From NCBI GenBank assembly GCA_963575745.1, contig CAUYUJ010006546.1:399093-463092 (forward strand): a stretch of 64,000 nt of DNA, in the 5' to 3' direction. The stretch comes from Prorocentrum cordatum (lineage: Eukaryota > Sar > Dinophyceae > Prorocentrales > Prorocentraceae). Under the pieces are notes generated by a model. The model was given only the letters and a program-made list of their open reading frames with translations. It was not told the origin of the DNA and ran no database searches. The position numbers and the translations under genes were made by a program. Each line of letters opens with the position of its first letter. Position 1 is the stretch's first letter. This document shows, piece by piece, positions 63,190-64,000 of this stretch.

Positions 63190-63463
63190 TGTTAGTCAGG
63201 AGAAATTCTCCGCATCCATAACACGAAAAAACTGTCCACACTCACGTTGGCATAACACCAAAAGTTTTCCACATCCATGTTGGCATAACACCAAAAGTTT
63301 TCCACAATCATGTTGTAATAACACCAAAAGTTTTCCACAATCATGTTGGCATAAAGCCACAAGTTTTCCACAACTACGTTGGCATAGCACCCAAAGTTTT
63401 CCACAATGGGCGAAATCCTCCGCCGAATATTAGTTTAAAAAACATGGTGAGCACCCTCCCAAT
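63190..63463 (-). repeat. Right terminal inverted repeat of the 21-kb block
   Basis: Six units of about 33 bp, 'aaaagttttccacaatcatg' plus 'ttggcataacacc', then 'ttagtttaaaaaacatggtg' and 'agcaccctcccaat' at the extreme end. It is followed by (TA)n at 63,463-63,487. Confidence 0.7.
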
Positions 63464-63770
63464 ATATATATATATATATATATATATTAAGAAATAGACC
63501 ACGCATCCTAGAGTGCAATCGGCAACTACAAACTGTATCACAAGTGCAATCGTTCGCAAATTTTATTCTAGACGAGATCTCGCACGCGCGGCATTCAGGA
63601 CTTTGCCCGACGAGGAGAAACATACCATGCCAGAAATTGACACGTTTCTGCCAAGATGTCGATCCGCATTTGAAGCCGAAGCTGCGTCATTAATGACAGC
63701 ATTGCCATTTAGCTGCAACTCTCAGTTCCCTCGGGAAGTCGAGCCGGCAGCCTTAATGAGTAAACCAGCA
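63464..63770. other. (TA)n tract and unique flank outside the block
   Basis: About 24 bp of TA followed by ordinary sequence with no gene recognised. Confidence 0.5.
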
Positions 63771-63860
63771 TACACATGAACTTTCGAAAGTCCTCGCGGA
63801 TGTATTGGATCAGGGCTGGACCCCCTGGCTGGCGGCGCCAAGCATTCCCCGGGGACCTCC
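63771..63860 (+). repeat. Dispersed repeat, GGAGGTCCGCGCGGA family (diverged)
   Basis: 'acacatgaactttcgaaagt', 'cctcgcggatgtattggatc' and 'agggctggaccccctggctg' plus 'gcggcgccaag' follow the same order as 37,995-38,085. Confidence 0.6.
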
Positions 63861-63944
63861 GACAGTTTACGTATCGAATGGCCTTCGGCCCATCCCGCCT
63901 CCGTGCCTGGGTTGTGGGTATGAAGCCTATTGGATGTTCGCTGG

Positions 63945-64000
63945 GCTCTCGTGAGAGGCTTCTCAAATGCCTCTTTGGAGGCAGTTTGGACGCCTCTTGG
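63945..64000. repeat. Start of a GGAGGC...CTCTTGG minisatellite
   Basis: 'gcctctttggaggcagtttg' and 'gacgcctcttgg' resemble the units at 36,780-37,480. The block runs off the window. Confidence 0.4.

Larger units (their letters stand above)
42391..63463 (+). mobile_element. Candidate 21-kb composite transposon (two abutting units)
   Basis: The left end 'attggatgggtgtcaaatca' plus 'tgttttaagg' and the reverse complement of the right end 'attgggagggtgctcacc' plus 'atgtttttta' align over about 40 bp. Both lie next to (TA)n. Both lead inwards into arrays of TGTGGAAAA units (42,470-42,620 and, inverted, 63,190-63,410). The same end structure occurs twice, back to back, at 52,615-53,235. I infer two units, 42,391-52,923 and 52,924-63,463, or one element with an internal palindrome. 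Cargo: gene A in unit I; genes B and C in unit II, all on the plus strand. No target-site duplication beyond TA repeats is visible. An alternative is chance spread of one satellite family around ordinary genes, but the match of the extreme ends argues against that. Confidence 0.6.

Overview
The window reads as nuclear DNA of a eukaryote, most likely a dinoflagellate. That assignment is an inference. It rests on very intron-rich genes with short exons, acceptors of the form AG|G, several probable GC donors, a DNA cytosine-methyltransferase-like protein of a type I associate with dinoflagellates, and an extreme load of GC-rich tandem repeats. There is no bacterial operon structure, and I see no rRNA, tRNA, CRISPR or convincing viral gene. 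I found no spliced-leader sequence.

Bases 1 to about 42,390 hold no gene I can support. They are a mosaic of triplet microsatellites, minisatellites (9-21 bp), satellites (41, 73, 77, 79 and 126 bp), a 1.78-kb macrosatellite, foldback elements and several dispersed repeat families. Some families recur in inverted orientation up to 28 kb apart. Two stand out: a pair of about 2-kb elements (13,746-15,689 and 39,901-41,922) that carry the same satellites between perfect 11-bp inverted ends, and a dispersed repeat with core GGAGGTCCGCGCGGAT.

Bases 42,391-63,463 form a coherent block of about 21 kb, and this is my main candidate for something new. Its outer ends are inverted repeats of each other (ATTGG..GGGTG...ATGTTTT, next to TA repeats), followed inwards by arrays of a TGTGGAAAA motif. 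The same terminal structure occurs twice more, back to back, at a near-perfect palindrome at 52,908-52,939. The block therefore looks like two abutting units of about 10.5 kb with related terminal inverted repeats. Unit I (42,391-52,923) holds one long plus-strand multi-exon reading (gene A, 43,142-51,766), which is transposase-like in places but unproven. Unit II (52,924-63,463) holds two plus-strand multi-exon genes. Gene B (53,385-56,398) is a C5-cytosine DNA methyltransferase-like protein with recognisable motifs I, IV, VIII and X. Gene C (57,032-62,392) is a large protein of unknown function with a cysteine-rich N-terminus and a long helical, acidic body.

If the ends are what they seem, the block is a large DNA transposon, or a pair of cooperating ones, carrying a recombinase candidate, a DNA methyltransferase and an accessory protein. 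From 63,464 to the end the sequence returns to repeat mosaic. Exon coordinates are my own reading of splice signals and open frames. Those marked approximate are uncertain by tens of bases.
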